This document shows, piece after piece, positions 5,379-5,629 of a stretch of 5,629 bases of DNA. Each line of letters starts with the position of its first letter. Position 1 is the stretch's first letter. The translations under genes and the position numbers were made by a program. The notes under the pieces are model-generated. The model saw nothing but the letters and a program-made list of their open reading frames with translations. It was not told the DNA's origin and made no database searches. The stretch is from CAYYBE01 sp964470345 (lineage in GTDB: Bacteria > Babelota > Babeliae > Babelales > Babelaceae): NCBI GenBank assembly GCA_964470345.1, contig CAYYBE010000023.1:1-5629 (forward strand), in the 5' to 3' direction.

Positions 5379-5629
5379 GTGAAACCCCTGCTTACCAACA
5401 TCCTCGCTGCACTCGTCTGCCTGTTCTATTTTCAACACGTTGAAGCATCACAGGCAGAATATAAGACCGCAGCCGCTGCGATAGAAGTTGATTCTGAGTA
5501 TCTCATCGAGCCACCAGTTCCACCAACCCAAATAGTACTCAGCACACTGCTCAAGAATTTTCCACTCAAGCTTATTGCTCTTATCTATGCATATGGCCAC
5601 CCCTTTGAGGGTTACCTAGAAAACATAGT
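5379..5629 (+). CDS. Exported protein of unknown function, partial at the right edge
   Basis: A GTG at 5379 opens a frame that runs 83 codons to the window end without a stop. It is preceded directly by an in-frame TGA, so no earlier start is possible. AAGGG at 5368-5372 gives a ribosome binding site 6 bases upstream. The first 24 residues form a signal peptide: Lys2, a hydrophobic core from LLTNILAALVCLFYF, and a likely cut after VEA. The mature region begins with an alanine-rich segment, then PPVPPTQ, then a hydrophobic helix LKLIALIYAY. I recognise no family. The 9-base gap from the preceding gene indicates an operon, so the two exported proteins may work together. Confidence 0.8.
   Translation, partial: MKPLLTNILAALVCLFYFQHVEASQAEYKTAAAAIEVDSEYLIEPPVPPTQIVLSTLLKNFPLKLIALIYAYGHPFEGYLENI

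Overview
The window reads as a piece of a bacterial chromosome of moderate GC content. It carries two tRNA genes, one conserved cell-wall gene (a RodA/FtsW-type SEDS glycosyltransferase) and an unusual number of exported proteins of unknown function. Five of the six clear protein genes begin with a signal-peptide-like segment, and one of these carries ankyrin-like repeats. That mix fits a host-associated, Gram-negative-type lineage. Candidatus Dependentiae (TM6) is my best guess, but it rests on general resemblance rather than a marker gene.

Layout. Positions 1-268 hold no well-supported gene. They contain a cluster of three degenerate repeats that resembles the end of an insertion sequence, a weak minus-strand open frame leaving the left edge, and a long inverted repeat just upstream of the first gene. 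Positions 269-1534 hold two closely spaced genes for exported proteins: a 198-residue ankyrin-like protein and a 214-residue unknown. The second ends at a TGA, but the same frame stays open for 34 more codons. Those codons encode a segment resembling the C-terminus of the ankyrin-like protein, so the second gene may be interrupted or read through.

Positions 1656-2005 hold tRNA-His(GTG) and tRNA-Pro(TGG), each with an encoded CCA end and a plausible promoter. A nested palindrome lies between them and overlaps the CCA of tRNA-His. Only 29 bases separate tRNA-Pro from a 322-residue exported or membrane-anchored unknown, and that gene is followed after 9 bases by rodA. The tRNA, the unknown gene and rodA may therefore form one transcription unit.

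After a 122-base gap with a possible promoter comes a 377-residue exported protein with weak TraB/Tiki-like signatures and a Ser/Thr-rich tail. Nine bases later a GTG-started gene for another exported protein begins and runs off the right edge.

Functionally, only RodA can be assigned with confidence: peptidoglycan polymerisation during elongation. The rest looks like an accessory secretome around tRNA loci. I found no CRISPR array, no complete transposase and no clear rho-independent terminator.
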